From Chloroflexota bacterium (lineage in GTDB: Bacteria; Chloroflexota; Dormibacteria; Dormibacterales; Dormibacteraceae), in assembly GCA_005880695.1 (NCBI GenBank), contig VBGR01000056.1, positions 1-64,000 of the forward strand: a stretch of DNA of 64,000 nt, in the 5' to 3' direction. Both the position numbers and the translations under genes were made by a program. Shown here in pieces: positions 52,422-62,357 of this stretch (the first letter of the stretch is position 1; every line of letters begins with the position of its first letter). Below the pieces are notes generated by a model. It searched no databases, was not told the DNA's origin, and was given only the letters and a program-made list of their open reading frames with translations.

Positions 52422-53017
52422 TCGCAATCGTCGACTACGGCGTTGGCAACCTGCGCTCGGTCGAGCGCGCGCTGCTGAACGCGGGCGCCCAACCGAAGAT
52501 CACGCCTGACAAGGAGGACCTGCGCCGAGCCAACGGTCTCGTCCTGCCCGGTGTCGGGGCCTTCGCGCCTGCCTTGACGAGGTTGGAGCAGGGCAACCTG
52601 GGCCGGGAGGTCGTCGACCTGGCCCGGCGCGGCAAGCCGCTGCTCGGCGTCTGCCTCGGCTATCAGCTGCTCTTCGACGAGTCGTCCGAGCACGGCCACC
52701 ATGAGGGACTCGGTTTGCTCAAGGGGTCGGTCGAGCTGGTGGCTAACAGCGAGCGCCTGCCGGTGATCGGCTGGTGCCGGCTGCGCCAGGTCGACTGGTC
52801 GCCGCTCTGGGACGGCATCGAGGACGCGTCCTATTTTTACTTCGTGCACTCATATACGCCGATCGCGACCGACTGCGTCATCGGGAGCACCGAGACGGCG
52901 CCGGCCGCCGCGGCCGCGCGCCTCAACGTCATGGGCACCCAGTTCCACCCGGAGAAGAGCGGTAGCGCCGGGCTTCGGGTCTATGCCAACTTTCTAGGCG
53001 TTTGCGGGGAGGGCTGA
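52418..53017 (+). CDS. hisH: Imidazole glycerol phosphate synthase, glutaminase subunit
   Basis: 199 residues, class I glutamine amidotransferase. The nucleophile Cys is in LLGVCLGYQLLFDES, preceded by LVLPGVGAFAPALTRL (oxyanion region); the catalytic His and Glu are in GTQFHPEKSGSAG. N-terminus IAIVDYGVGNLRSVERAL. It supplies ammonia to HisF, whose gene lies one ORF downstream. It is followed without a gap by an unknown 108-residue ORF in the place where hisA is normally found. Confidence 0.96.
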   Translation: MIAIVDYGVGNLRSVERALLNAGAQPKITPDKEDLRRANGLVLPGVGAFAPALTRLEQGNLGREVVDLARRGKPLLGVCLGYQLLFDESSEHGHHEGLGLLKGSVELVANSERLPVIGWCRLRQVDWSPLWDGIEDASYFYFVHSYTPIATDCVIGSTETAPAAAAARLNVMGTQFHPEKSGSAGLRVYANFLGVCGEG

Positions 53018-53340
53018 ATGGGCGAGATGGCTGTCCTGGTGATCAGGATCCGGGCTGCGCAGGCCGATGAGTACGAGCGTCTCTTCGAGTCGAGCGAGCT
53101 CCCACGCTGGCGCGATTATCACAAGCGGGGACTCTTCAAGCGGGCTCGCATCTTCCGGTCGGCCTTCGGCACTCACGAGCAGGAAGGCCTCGCCAATTAC
53201 GTGATCGCTGTCGAGACGGAGGGCGAGGGGCACCACGAGCACGACAACGACCCTGGCTTCAAGGAATTCAACAGCAAGGCCGACGCCTTCCAGCCGGAAG
53301 AACCCTTCGTGTTCGGCGGCGAACCCCTTTTCGAGGTCGG

Positions 53341-53344
<4 letters not shown>
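53018..53344 (+). CDS. Unknown 108-residue protein in the his operon
   Basis: The ATG follows the hisH stop directly and the stop overlaps the hisF TTG, so it is translated as part of the his operon. The protein reads like a single ferredoxin-like (ABM-type) domain: [66 protein letters not shown] His/Glu/Asp-rich segment could bind metal. It is far too small to be HisA (about 240 residues, TIM barrel) and has none of its motifs. No HisE-like helical bundle motif is seen. Function unknown. Confidence 0.7.
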
Positions 53345-54114
<770 letters not shown>

Positions 54115-54218
54115 GAGCGTGCTTGATCGGTCCCGATTTCTTTTTATCTGGAGCGGAAGGGCCTTTACGCCTCAATTTGGGTCCCAACGCGCGTTGCCAG
54201 TAGAGCGCGGAGCTTGTG

Positions 54219-54527
54219 ATGGGTGAGGGGGAACCGGATTTCTCGAGCGGTCTGCTGCCTGCCGTCGTGCAGGATGCGGATACCGGCCAGGTTTTGATGC
54301 TGGCCTGGATGGACGGCGAGTCCTGGCGCAAGACGGTCGAGACCGGGCAGGCCTGGTTCCACTCCCGGACCCGCGGGCTTTGGGAGAAAGGCGCCACCTC
54401 GGGGAACCGGATGGACGTGGTCGAGCGCCGCCTCGACTGCGACCTGGACGCGATCCTGCTGCGCGTCCACCCACACGGGCCGGCCTGCCACACCGGCGCC
54501 ATCAGCTGCTTCTTCAACGAAGCCTGA
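54219..54527 (+). CDS. hisI: Phosphoribosyl-AMP cyclohydrolase
   Basis: 102 residues, HisI domain alone without fused HisE. Motifs: [43 protein letters not shown], the metal-binding [15 protein letters not shown] and [12 protein letters not shown], with the Zn and Mg ligands in place. It opens the adenine ring of PR-AMP. The ATG has GGAG 7 nt upstream. The 104-bp gap before it (54115-54218) shows no feature beyond that site. Confidence 0.95.
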   Translation: MGEGEPDFSSGLLPAVVQDADTGQVLMLAWMDGESWRKTVETGQAWFHSRTRGLWEKGATSGNRMDVVERRLDCDLDAILLRVHPHGPACHTGAISCFFNEA

Positions 54528-54541
54528 CCTCCGGACCGAAC

Positions 54542-54576
54542 TGCATGCTTATGCGTAAAACCTGTATGTTTATGCA
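54542..54576 (+). promoter_or_regulatory. Candidate ARG-box region and promoter of argC
   Basis: An A/T-rich island with repeated TTATGC (54549-54554, 54570-54575) and TGCATG (54542-54547) ends 3 nt before the argC ATG. ArgR operators in GC-rich bacteria are, as I recall, built from similar TGCAT/TTATGC half-sites. TATGTT at 54565-54570, 9 nt before the ATG, may be the -10 of a leaderless transcript. argR is in the operon it would control. Confidence 0.55.
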
Positions 54577-54579
54577 CCC

Positions 54580-55593
54580 ATGAGCGGGAAGACCCGGGCC
54601 GCCGTGGCCGGCGCGAACGGCTATGCGGGCATGACGCTGGTCCACCTTCTTGCCCGCCATCCGGCGGTGGAGCTGGTCCAGCTCACCTCGCGTTCACAGG
54701 CTGGCCGGCCCTACGCAGAGGTCTTCCCGCTCCACGACCTGAAGGGCGAGTTCCGGCCGGAGCCGGACGCCTCGCAGGTCGAGGTGGTCTTCAGCTGCCT
54801 GCCCCACAACGTGGGCGCGGCCAAGACGAGAGAGTGGCTAGAGGCGGGTGCGCGCGTCGTCGACATGAGCGCCGACTTCCGGCTCAAAGACCCGGCCCTG
54901 TATCCGGTCTGGTACCGACAGGAGCACCCGGCGAGTGACCTCCTGGCGAGTGCGGTGTTCGGGCTGCCGGAGCTGCACGCGGCGGACCTCCCCGAGGCGC
55001 GCCTGGTGGCCGTCCCAGGCTGCTATTCGACTGCCGCGATCCTGGGTCTGGCGCCGGCCGTGGCCGCCGGCCTGGTGGCGTCGGACGTCATCGTGGACGC
55101 GAAGTCCGGCGTCAGCGGCGCCGGCCGCTCCCTGAATCTTGGCGTGCACTTCGCCGAGGTCAACGAGACGCTCGGCGCTTACGCGATCACCGGCCACCGT
55201 CACCTCCCCGAGGTGCTCCAGGAGCTGGCCGGCCTGGCCGGCAAACCACCGGACGTGACCTTCGTGCCGCACCTCGTTCCGATGACCCGAGGCATCCTCG
55301 CCACCTGCTACTTCGATCTGGCCGGTCCGCTCGCCCAGCTCGAGCAGGCCTACCGCGAGTTCTACAGCGAGCAGCCGTTCACGCGGGTCGTCGACCGGAC
55401 GCCGACGACCAAGCTGGCCAGCCATACGAACCTCTGCCTGGTCAACGTCGCGGCACAGGGCCATAAGGCGGTGGTGACCGCGGCCCTCGACAACCTGGTC
55501 AAGGGCGCCTCCGGGCAAGGAGTCGAGTGTTTCAACATCGCCTTCGGCCTCGACCGCCGGCTCGGGCTTGAGGCGGCGCTCCAGTGGCCCTGA
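54580..55593 (+). CDS. argC: N-acetyl-gamma-glutamyl-phosphate reductase
   Basis: 337 residues. It reduces N-acetylglutamyl phosphate with NADPH. NADP fold: RAAVAGANGYAGMTLVHLLARHP. The catalytic Cys is in LVAVPGCYSTAAILGLAP, and the catalytic His region is ITGHRHLPEVLQEL. VPHLVPMTRGILATCYF and the C-terminal HTNLCLVNVAAQG complete the family pattern. No ribosome site precedes the ATG, and a putative ArgR operator abuts it. First gene of argCJBDRGH. Confidence 0.96.
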   Translation: MSGKTRAAVAGANGYAGMTLVHLLARHPAVELVQLTSRSQAGRPYAEVFPLHDLKGEFRPEPDASQVEVVFSCLPHNVGAAKTREWLEAGARVVDMSADFRLKDPALYPVWYRQEHPASDLLASAVFGLPELHAADLPEARLVAVPGCYSTAAILGLAPAVAAGLVASDVIVDAKSGVSGAGRSLNLGVHFAEVNETLGAYAITGHRHLPEVLQELAGLAGKPPDVTFVPHLVPMTRGILATCYFDLAGPLAQLEQAYREFYSEQPFTRVVDRTPTTKLASHTNLCLVNVAAQGHKAVVTAALDNLVKGASGQGVECFNIAFGLDRRLGLEAALQWP

Positions 55594-56801
55594 CGTTTCC
55601 CCGCGGCTGGCGAGCCGGCACCGCCGCCTGCGGGATCAAAGCCTTCACGGCCGGCGCCAGTGCGATTCCGGGGGATCAGCGGGACGACCTCTGCGTGATC
55701 CAGAGCGAGCGCCAGTGCGACGCCGGGGGGGTGTTCACGACGAACAAGGTGAAGGCGGCGCCGGTGGTGATCGACCAGCTGCACCTCCGGCAAAATCGGG
55801 TTCAGGCGCTGGTCATCAACTCCGGGAACGCCAACGCCTGCACGGGCGCCCAGGGCTACAAGGACGCTCTCCTGATGGCGAAGCTGACCGCGGATCGCCT
55901 GGACCTGGACCCGCCGCAGGTCTTGATCGGATCGACCGGCGTGATCGGCCGCTACCTCCCGATGGAGGCGCTCAAGGGCGGTATCGCGGCCGCCTGCCAG
56001 GGCCTCTCAGCAGACAACGGCCCCGCCGCGGCTCGAGCCATCATGACCACCGACACGAAGCCGAAGACCGCCACCACTGAGGTCGAGGTGGCAGGGGCCC
56101 AGGTGCGGGTCGGCGGCATGTGCAAGGGCGCGGGGATGATCCACCCGAACCTGGCGACGATGCTCGCCTACGTCACGACCGACGCGGCGGTCGAGCCAGG
56201 CTTGATGGCGGCGCTCGTGAGGCGGGTCGCCGACCGCAGCTTCAACCAGGTCACCGTCGACGGCGACAGCTCCACCAACGACACCTTTCTCCTGCTCGCC
56301 AACGGCGCGGCCGGCAACCGGCCGATCGGTCCCGCCTCGCCGGAAGCGGAGCTGCTCGAGGAGGCCATCCTGCTCGTCGCGCGGCAGCTGGCCCGAGCCA
56401 TCGCCCAGGACGGCGAAGGCGCCACGAAGCTGATCACGGTCCGGGTGAAGGGCGCACCCGACCACGGCCAGGCGCGCCAGGCGGCGCGGGCGGTCGCCTC
56501 GTCCAGCCTCGTCAAGACCGCCGTCCACGGTGGCGACCCGAACTGGGGCCGCATCGTTTGCGCGCTCGGGTACAGTGGCTCGGAGCTCGCCATCGACCGG
56601 CTCACCGTGCGGGTCGGCGGCCTGACCGTGTTCACGGCCGGAGCGGGCCAGCCGGTCGACCTGGAAGCGGTGCGACAGGCCTTCAGAACACCCGAGATCG
56701 AGATCGCCGCCGAACTCGGGCTGGGCGACGGCGAAGCGGAGGCCTGGGGCTGCGACCTTTCGGAGGAGTACGTGCAGATAAATGCTGACTACACCACCTG
56801 A
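55584..56801 (+). CDS. argJ: Bifunctional ornithine acetyltransferase/N-acetylglutamate synthase
   Basis: 405 residues. It moves the acetyl group from N-acetylornithine to glutamate. The self-cleavage site with the nucleophile Thr is GMIHPNLATMLAYVTTDA (about residue 190). Other landmarks: FTTNKVKAAPV, LVINSGNANACTGAQGYKDA, TVDGDSSTNDTFLLLANG, and the C-terminal WGCDLSEEYVQINADYTT. GTG start overlapping argC by 10 bp. With ArgJ the pathway is the acetyl-recycling type, so argA and argE are not required. Confidence 0.96.
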   Translation: MALTFPRGWRAGTAACGIKAFTAGASAIPGDQRDDLCVIQSERQCDAGGVFTTNKVKAAPVVIDQLHLRQNRVQALVINSGNANACTGAQGYKDALLMAKLTADRLDLDPPQVLIGSTGVIGRYLPMEALKGGIAAACQGLSADNGPAAARAIMTTDTKPKTATTEVEVAGAQVRVGGMCKGAGMIHPNLATMLAYVTTDAAVEPGLMAALVRRVADRSFNQVTVDGDSSTNDTFLLLANGAAGNRPIGPASPEAELLEEAILLVARQLARAIAQDGEGATKLITVRVKGAPDHGQARQAARAVASSSLVKTAVHGGDPNWGRIVCALGYSGSELAIDRLTVRVGGLTVFTAGAGQPVDLEAVRQAFRTPEIEIAAELGLGDGEAEAWGCDLSEEYVQINADYTT

Positions 56802-56818
56802 GAACGCCGAGGTCCCTG

Positions 56819-56835
56819 CGAAATCGGAGATTTCG
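56819..56835. repeat. Short perfect inverted repeat between argJ and argB
   Basis: CGAAATC and GATTTCG flank GGA, a 17-bp perfect dyad 15 bp before the argB ATG. It could be a hairpin affecting argB translation or a protein site within the operon. Confidence 0.5.
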
Positions 56836-56849
56836 TGGGGTGGGACGAG

Positions 56850-57683
56850 ATGACGCTGACCGCTGAAGACAGGGCTCGCGTGCTGGTCGAGGCGCTGCCC
56901 TACATCAAGCGCTTCCACGGCCAGACGGTCGTGGTGAAGCTGGGCGGCAGCGCCATGAACTCCAAGCAGGAAACCCTGCTGGATGTCGTGCTGCTGCGTT
57001 ACGTCGGGCTCTATCCGGTCCTTGTCCATGGGGGCGGTCCTGAAATCACTGCGATGAGCGAGCGCCTCGGATTGAAAGCCGAGTTCCTGGAGGGCCTGCG
57101 GGTCACCGACGCCGACACCATGGACGTCGTGAAGATGGTCCTGACCGGGAAGATCAACCCGGACCTGGTGGCGACCATCAACCGGCTCGGCGGCCAGGCG
57201 GTCGGTATGAGCGGTGAGGACGGCCCCAGCATCATCGCCGAGGCCTCGGACCCGAGCCTGGGCTTCGTCGGTCGCGTCACCCAGATCAATGCCGAACCGA
57301 TCCAGGCGCTGATCAATCGCGGCTACATACCGGTCATCGCCTCGATCGGCCTCGGCTACGACGGGCACTCTTACAACATCAACGCCGACACCGTGGCCGC
57401 CGAGGTCGCGGTGGGCCTAGGCGCCGCCAAGCTGATCCTGCTCACCGACGTCGAGGGTGTGCTCGGCGAGGAGGACAAGGTGGTGAGCCAGCTGAGCCGA
57501 GCCGACGCCGAACGCCTGCTTGCGTCTGGCAAGGTCAGCGGCGGCATGATCCCCAAGGTCAAAGCCTGTTTGCGCGCCCTTGACGCGGTGGCGCAAACGC
57601 ACATCATCGACGGCCGTACCGCCCATGCGCTCCTGCTGGAGCTGTTCACGGAGGCAGGCATCGGAACCATGGTGACTCCATGA
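56850..57683 (+). CDS. argB: Acetylglutamate kinase
   Basis: 277 residues. It phosphorylates N-acetylglutamate and is the usual feedback point for arginine. Motifs: QTVVVKLGGSAMNSK (ATP-site Lys), YPVLVHGGGPEITAMSERLGL, VGMSGEDGPSIIAEAS, NINADTVAAEVAVGLGAAKLILLTDVEGV and GGMIPKVKACLRALD. The ATG is at 56850; GTG 56835 is in frame but lies inside the inverted repeat. It overlaps argD by 4 bp. Confidence 0.96.
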   Translation: MTLTAEDRARVLVEALPYIKRFHGQTVVVKLGGSAMNSKQETLLDVVLLRYVGLYPVLVHGGGPEITAMSERLGLKAEFLEGLRVTDADTMDVVKMVLTGKINPDLVATINRLGGQAVGMSGEDGPSIIAEASDPSLGFVGRVTQINAEPIQALINRGYIPVIASIGLGYDGHSYNINADTVAAEVAVGLGAAKLILLTDVEGVLGEEDKVVSQLSRADAERLLASGKVSGGMIPKVKACLRALDAVAQTHIIDGRTAHALLLELFTEAGIGTMVTP

Positions 57684-58876
57684 CGCGAAACGAAATGACG
57701 CACGGCCACCTGACGCACGACGAGGTCGTTGAGCTCGACCACCAGTATCTGATGCAGACCGGTAAGCGCCTGCCGGTCACCTTCGTGCGTGGCGAGGGCG
57801 TGCACCTCTACGACGACCGCGGCAAGGAATACCTCGATCTGATGGCGGGCATCGCCGTCAACATCCTCGGCCACTGCCACCCGGCCGTCGTGGAAGCGGT
57901 CGTCGAACAGTCGCGCCAGCTGATCCACACCTCCGGCCTCTACTACCAGCACAACGCCGCACTGCTGGCGCGGCGCCTCGTGCAGCTCGCCTTTCCCTCG
58001 CGCGTTTTCCTCAACAACAGCGGGGCGGAGTCGAACGAGGTGGCGATCAAGATCGCTCGCAAGTGGGGCAAGCGAAACCGCGACGGCGCCTACGAGATCA
58101 TCTCCGCGCTCGGCTCCTTCCACGGCCGCACGCTGGCGACCATCGCGGCGACCGGCCAGGAGAAGTACCAGAAGCCGTTCGCGCCTATGCCTGACGGGTT
58201 CGTCCACGTCCCCTACGACGACCTCGACGCGATCAAGGCGGCCACCAACGAGCGGACGGTGGCAGTGATGCTGGAGCCGATCATGGGCGAGATCGGGATC
58301 ATCGTGCCGTCGCCCGACTACCTGAAGGGCGTGCGGCAGTGGTGCGACGAGCAGAACTTGCTCCTGATCCTGGACGAGATCCAGACGGGCATGGGGAGGA
58401 CCGGCCGCTGGTTCGCCCACCAGCTCGTCGGGGTCGAGCCGGACATCATGACGCTGGCCAAGGCGCTCGGCGGCGGCCTGCCCATCGGCGCCTGCCTGGC
58501 CAAGCCGCGCGCCGACGTGCTGGAACCGGGGGACCACGGGACCACCTTCGGCGGCAACCCGGTCGTAACCGCGGCCGCCCTGGCCACCATTGACGTGGTC
58601 GAGCGCGAGCATCTGCTCGAGCATGTGGTCGAGGTCGGCGACCTGCTCCAGGCCGCCCTTGAGGACCTCGGCCAGACCGACGCCCGCGGCATCGGGATGA
58701 TGCGCGCATTCACATTCGCCGAGGCGCGCGCCAAGGACTACCAGGTGAAAGCCATGGAGGCGGGCGTGATCGTCAACGCGGTCGACGACTACAGCATCCG
58801 GGTGGAACCGCCGCTCATCCTCTCGGCGAACGACGTCGACCAGGCCGCCGAGCTGTTGAAGAAGGCGCTGCCTTGA
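57680..58876 (+). CDS. argD: Acetylornithine aminotransferase
   Basis: 398 residues, class III PLP aminotransferase. Motifs: [86 protein letters not shown] (PLP Asp) and the PLP Lys in [16 protein letters not shown], then [10 protein letters not shown]. It forms N-acetylornithine. In many actinobacterial operons argF follows here; instead argR follows directly with TTGA overlap. Confidence 0.96.
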   Translation: MTRNEMTHGHLTHDEVVELDHQYLMQTGKRLPVTFVRGEGVHLYDDRGKEYLDLMAGIAVNILGHCHPAVVEAVVEQSRQLIHTSGLYYQHNAALLARRLVQLAFPSRVFLNNSGAESNEVAIKIARKWGKRNRDGAYEIISALGSFHGRTLATIAATGQEKYQKPFAPMPDGFVHVPYDDLDAIKAATNERTVAVMLEPIMGEIGIIVPSPDYLKGVRQWCDEQNLLLILDEIQTGMGRTGRWFAHQLVGVEPDIMTLAKALGGGLPIGACLAKPRADVLEPGDHGTTFGGNPVVTAAALATIDVVEREHLLEHVVEVGDLLQAALEDLGQTDARGIGMMRAFTFAEARAKDYQVKAMEAGVIVNAVDDYSIRVEPPLILSANDVDQAAELLKKALP

Positions 58877-59259
58877 AGCAGAAGAGGCAGGTCGCGATCT
58901 TGAACCTGATCCGGGCGCGGCCGATCCACACCCAGCAGGAGCTGACTGACGCGCTCGCGCGCGAGGGCCTGGAGACCACCCAGGCGACGGTGTCGCGTGA
59001 CATCCAGGAGCTGGGTCTGATCCGCTCCAAGGGCGGCTACAGCCCGGTGGTCTTCACTGAGTACGTGACTGGGGTCCAGACCGTCGAGTTCCTGACCGTG
59101 GTCCACACCAACCCGGGCTGCGCCAACCTCGTTGCGCGCGCCATCGACGAACGCGAGCTGCCCGGCGTGGTGGGCACCCTGGCGGGCGACGACACCATCA
59201 TCGTGGTCCATCCCACCCGCAGGGCCGCGGCCGCCTTCAAAGGCTTTCTGAGTGGCTGA
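58873..59259 (+). CDS. argR: Arginine repressor
   Basis: 128 residues, shorter than the usual 150 but with both domains. The winged-helix N-terminus has [39 protein letters not shown] with the Ser-Arg recognition motif. The C-terminal hexamer and arginine-binding domain has [30 protein letters not shown]. It represses arg genes when arginine is bound, very likely at the site before argC. The TTG start overlaps argD. Overlap with argG by 8 bp. Confidence 0.94.
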   Translation: MKQKRQVAILNLIRARPIHTQQELTDALAREGLETTQATVSRDIQELGLIRSKGGYSPVVFTEYVTGVQTVEFLTVVHTNPGCANLVARAIDERELPGVVGTLAGDDTIIVVHPTRRAAAAFKGFLSG

Positions 59260-60511
59260 CGGAGCCGCTCTCGGGAAGGTCGTGCTCGCCTATTCGGGCG
59301 GGCTCGATACCTCGGTCGCCATCCGCTGGCTCAAGGACCAGGGCTACGACGTGGTCGCGCTGACCATCGACCTCGGTGAGAAGAAGGACCTCGACGCGAT
59401 CCAGGAACGCGCCCTGAAGATCGGCGCCTCGGCCGCCTACGTGGTCGACGGGAAGCTGCCCTTCCTCCGCCATTTCGTCTGGCCCAGCCTGCAGGCCGGC
59501 GCCGTCTACGAGAGGGAGTACCCGCTGGCGACCGCGCTCGGCCGGCCCCTGATCGCGGCCATGCAGGTCGAGATCGCGCGACGCGAAGGCGCGACCGGCA
59601 TCGCCCACGGCTGTACCGGCAAAGGCAACGACCAGGTCCGATTCGACGTCTCCACGGCGGCGCTGGCGCCGGAGCTGAAAGTGGTTGCGCCCGTCCGCGA
59701 GTGGGGGATGAACCGCGACGACGAGATCGAGTACGCGCGGCGTCACGACATCCCCGTCCCGGCCACCGCCGAGTCGCCCTACTCGACAGACGAGAACCTG
59801 TGGGGACGCTCGATCGAGGCCGGGATCCTGGAAGACCCCTGGGCGGAGCCGCCGCGCGAAGTCTTCGAGTGGACGCGCGACCCGCGTCAGTGTCCCGACG
59901 AACCGGCCTACGTGGAAGTCGGGTTCAAAGAAGGCCTCCCCGTCTCGCTCGACGGCCGCCCCCAGGAGGCTCTCGAGATCGTGACGACGCTCAACCGCCT
60001 TGGCGGCGAGCACGGCGTGGGCCGGATCGACCACCTCGAGAACCGCTTGATCGGCATCAAGTCGCGCGAGGTCTACGAGGCCCCGGCCGCGGTCGTCCTG
60101 CTCCAGGCCCACCAGGCTCTGGAGGACATCACGCTGCCCAAGGACGTGGCCCGCTTCAAGGACCTGGTCGCGCGGGAGTGGGCGCAGATGGTCTACGACG
60201 GGCTCTGGTTCAGCCCTCTACGTGACGCTCTCTACGCGTTCGTCGCCGAGACCCAGCGCCACCTGACCGGCGAGGTGCGGCTGAAGCTCTTCAAAGGCGC
60301 CTCCACTGTGGTCGGCAGGAAGTCGCCCGAGCAGCTCTACCAGCTGCAGCTCGCCACCTACGGCAAGGGCGACACCTTCGACCAGGGCGCGGCGGCGGGC
60401 TTCATCAAGCTCTGGGGCATGGGCGTGCGCACAGCGGCCCAGGTGCAGGGCCGCCTCCAGGAGCGCGACCTGAAGTCGATGCTCGGCGAGGTCAAGAGGC
60501 TGGCGCCATAA
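59252..60511 (+). CDS. argG: Argininosuccinate synthase
   Basis: 419 residues. It joins citrulline and aspartate with ATP. Motifs: [23 protein letters not shown] (PP-loop), [68 protein letters not shown] and [24 protein letters not shown] start within the argR end. Citrulline must come from an ornithine carbamoyltransferase encoded elsewhere. Its TAA stop overlaps the apparent ATA start of argH. Confidence 0.97.
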   Translation: MADGAALGKVVLAYSGGLDTSVAIRWLKDQGYDVVALTIDLGEKKDLDAIQERALKIGASAAYVVDGKLPFLRHFVWPSLQAGAVYEREYPLATALGRPLIAAMQVEIARREGATGIAHGCTGKGNDQVRFDVSTAALAPELKVVAPVREWGMNRDDEIEYARRHDIPVPATAESPYSTDENLWGRSIEAGILEDPWAEPPREVFEWTRDPRQCPDEPAYVEVGFKEGLPVSLDGRPQEALEIVTTLNRLGGEHGVGRIDHLENRLIGIKSREVYEAPAAVVLLQAHQALEDITLPKDVARFKDLVAREWAQMVYDGLWFSPLRDALYAFVAETQRHLTGEVRLKLFKGASTVVGRKSPEQLYQLQLATYGKGDTFDQGAAAGFIKLWGMGVRTAAQVQGRLQERDLKSMLGEVKRLAP

Positions 60512-61854
60512 GCAAGAGCGGAAAGCTCTGGGGAGGGAGGTTCAAGAAGCCACTCTTGCCCGAGCTGGAGAGGTTCACCAGCTCGCTCGACGTCGACGTC
60601 GAACTGGCCGAGTACGACGTGCTCGGGAGCCTGGCTCACGCCCGTGCGCTGCAGGCTGCCGGCCTCCTGACCAAGGAGCAGCTCCGCCGCGTGGAGAGGG
60701 GCCTCAAAACCGTCGGCCGCGAGCTCGAGTCCGGCAAGTTTGTGTTCGCGGATTCCGACGAGGACATCCATACAGCGGTTGAGCGGCGCCTCGGCGAGCT
60801 CGACGCGGACGCCGCCGCCAGGCTGCATACCGGCCGCTCCCGCAACGACCAGGTCGCCCTCGACCTGCGGCTCTACTGCCGGGCTGCTGCCGCCGCGATC
60901 GTCGAAGGCCTGGCTTTCGTGGTCGAGGTGCTGGCAACCCAGGCGCGCCGCCATGCCGACTGGCCGATGCCCGGCTACACCCACCTGCAGAGGGCGCAGC
61001 CGATCACCGTAGGCCATCACCTCCTCGCCCACGCCGAGCCCCTTCTGCGCGACGCCGGCCGGGCGATCAACGCCCATGAGGCGGCCGGCGAGCTGCCGCT
61101 GGGCGCGGGAGCTCTGGCCGGCTCGACCCTGCCGCTGGACCGCCTGGCGGCGGCGCGTGAGCTCGGCTTCAAGCGGCTGACCCAGAACAGCGTGGACGCC
61201 GTCTCGGACCGCGACTTCGCACTCGATCTCGCCTACGCGTGCCTCTCGGTCGGGATCCATCTGAGCCGCCTCGGCGAGGACGTGGTGCTCTGGGCGAGCG
61301 CCGAATTTGGTTTCGTGCGGCTGGCCGACGAGGTGGCGACCGGCTCGAGCCTGATGCCGCACAAGCGCAACCCGGACGTAGCCGAGCTGCTGCGGGGCCG
61401 ATCGGGGCGGGCGTTGGGCAGCCTCGTCGCTTTGGCGACGGTCTTGAAAGGCCTGCCGCTGGCCTATGACCGCGACCTCCAGGAAGACAAGCGGGCACTC
61501 TTTGACGCAGTCGCCAACTGCCTCGAATGCCTTGAGGCGGCGGCGCTACTCGTGAGCCGGCTCGAGTTCGACCGCGCCCGGTTGGAGGCAGCGGTTGCGG
61601 ACCCCGACCTGCTCGCCACCGACACGGCCGAGCGTTTGGTCGCGGCGGGCCGGCCATTCCGAGAGGCCCATCTCGAGGTCGGCCGTTCGGTCCTCGAGGG
61701 AGGCCACGCGGCGCCCTGGGATGCGGTGCGCTCCCTGCAGATGCGCGACCAGGAGGGTGCGCCTCACCCGCGCCGGGTGGCCCAGGCTGCCCGCCGAGCC
61801 CGGCGTCAGGCGGAGGCGCTGAGACGGTGGACCAAGCAGACCTCCTTGCACTGA
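60508..61854 (+). CDS. argH: Argininosuccinate lyase, apparent ATA start
   Basis: 448 residues from the proposed start. It splits argininosuccinate into arginine and fumarate. The N-terminus [26 protein letters not shown] contains LWGGRF, near-universal in ArgH. Later motifs: HTGRSRNDQVALDLRLY, MPGYTHLQRAQPITVGHHLLAH, TQNSVDAVSDRDFALDLAYA and the catalytic-Ser loop TGSSLMPHKRNPDVAELLRG. No ATG, GTG or TTG occurs in frame before LWGGRF; the first is TTG 60556, after the motif. ATA 60508-60510 overlaps the argG stop in the ATGA-like position, so I place the start there. Confidence 0.93.
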   Translation: MSKSGKLWGGRFKKPLLPELERFTSSLDVDVELAEYDVLGSLAHARALQAAGLLTKEQLRRVERGLKTVGRELESGKFVFADSDEDIHTAVERRLGELDADAAARLHTGRSRNDQVALDLRLYCRAAAAAIVEGLAFVVEVLATQARRHADWPMPGYTHLQRAQPITVGHHLLAHAEPLLRDAGRAINAHEAAGELPLGAGALAGSTLPLDRLAAARELGFKRLTQNSVDAVSDRDFALDLAYACLSVGIHLSRLGEDVVLWASAEFGFVRLADEVATGSSLMPHKRNPDVAELLRGRSGRALGSLVALATVLKGLPLAYDRDLQEDKRALFDAVANCLECLEAAALLVSRLEFDRARLEAAVADPDLLATDTAERLVAAGRPFREAHLEVGRSVLEGGHAAPWDAVRSLQMRDQEGAPHPRRVAQAARRARRQAEALRRWTKQTSLH

Positions 61855-62357
61855 TCCGGCCCGGTGTGCCGGGCCCCGGCACCTGGGCCGAGCTCGGATC
61901 GGGCGACGGCAACTTCACGCTCGCCCTGGCGGAGCTGCTGCAGCCTGGCGGCAAGGTCTACTCGGTCGACCGGGTCGGGGCGGCGCTGAGCCGCCAGCGG
62001 CAGCGAGTCGACCAGGCGCACCTCGCCGGCGTCACGTTCGAATTCCTGGAGGCCGACTTCACAAAGCCGCTGGACCTGCCGTCTCTTGACGGGGTGCTGA
62101 TGGCTAACTCCCTCCACTTCGTCCGCCGGAAAGAGGAGACGCTGCGCCTGGTCCGTGGCTACCTGAAACCGGCCGGCCGGCTTCTGCTCGTCGAGTACGC
62201 CGCCGACCGCGGCAACCCGTGGGTTCCGTACCCGATGTCGTTCGAGACCTGGAAGTTGGTGGCGGTGGCCGCGGGCTTCAGCGAGCCGCGGCAGCTCGGG
62301 CTCCACCCGAGCCGCTGGCTGAATGGGATCTACTCGGCGGTTTCCGTCCGCCAGTAG
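61827..62357 (+). CDS. Small SAM-dependent methyltransferase
   Basis: 176 residues. Motif I is TWAELGSGDGNFTLALAELL, the ribose-binding acidic residue is in VYSVDRVGAALSRQRQRV, then EFLEADFTKPLDLPSLDGVLMANSLHFV and LVRGYLKPAGRLLLVEYAADRGNPWVPYP. Substrate unknown. The GTG start lies 28 bp inside argH, so it is probably co-expressed with the arg operon. Its 3-prime end overlaps the convergent ArsR-DUF2087 gene by 28 bp. Confidence 0.82.
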   Translation: MDQADLLALIRPGVPGPGTWAELGSGDGNFTLALAELLQPGGKVYSVDRVGAALSRQRQRVDQAHLAGVTFEFLEADFTKPLDLPSLDGVLMANSLHFVRRKEETLRLVRGYLKPAGRLLLVEYAADRGNPWVPYPMSFETWKLVAVAAGFSEPRQLGLHPSRWLNGIYSAVSVRQ

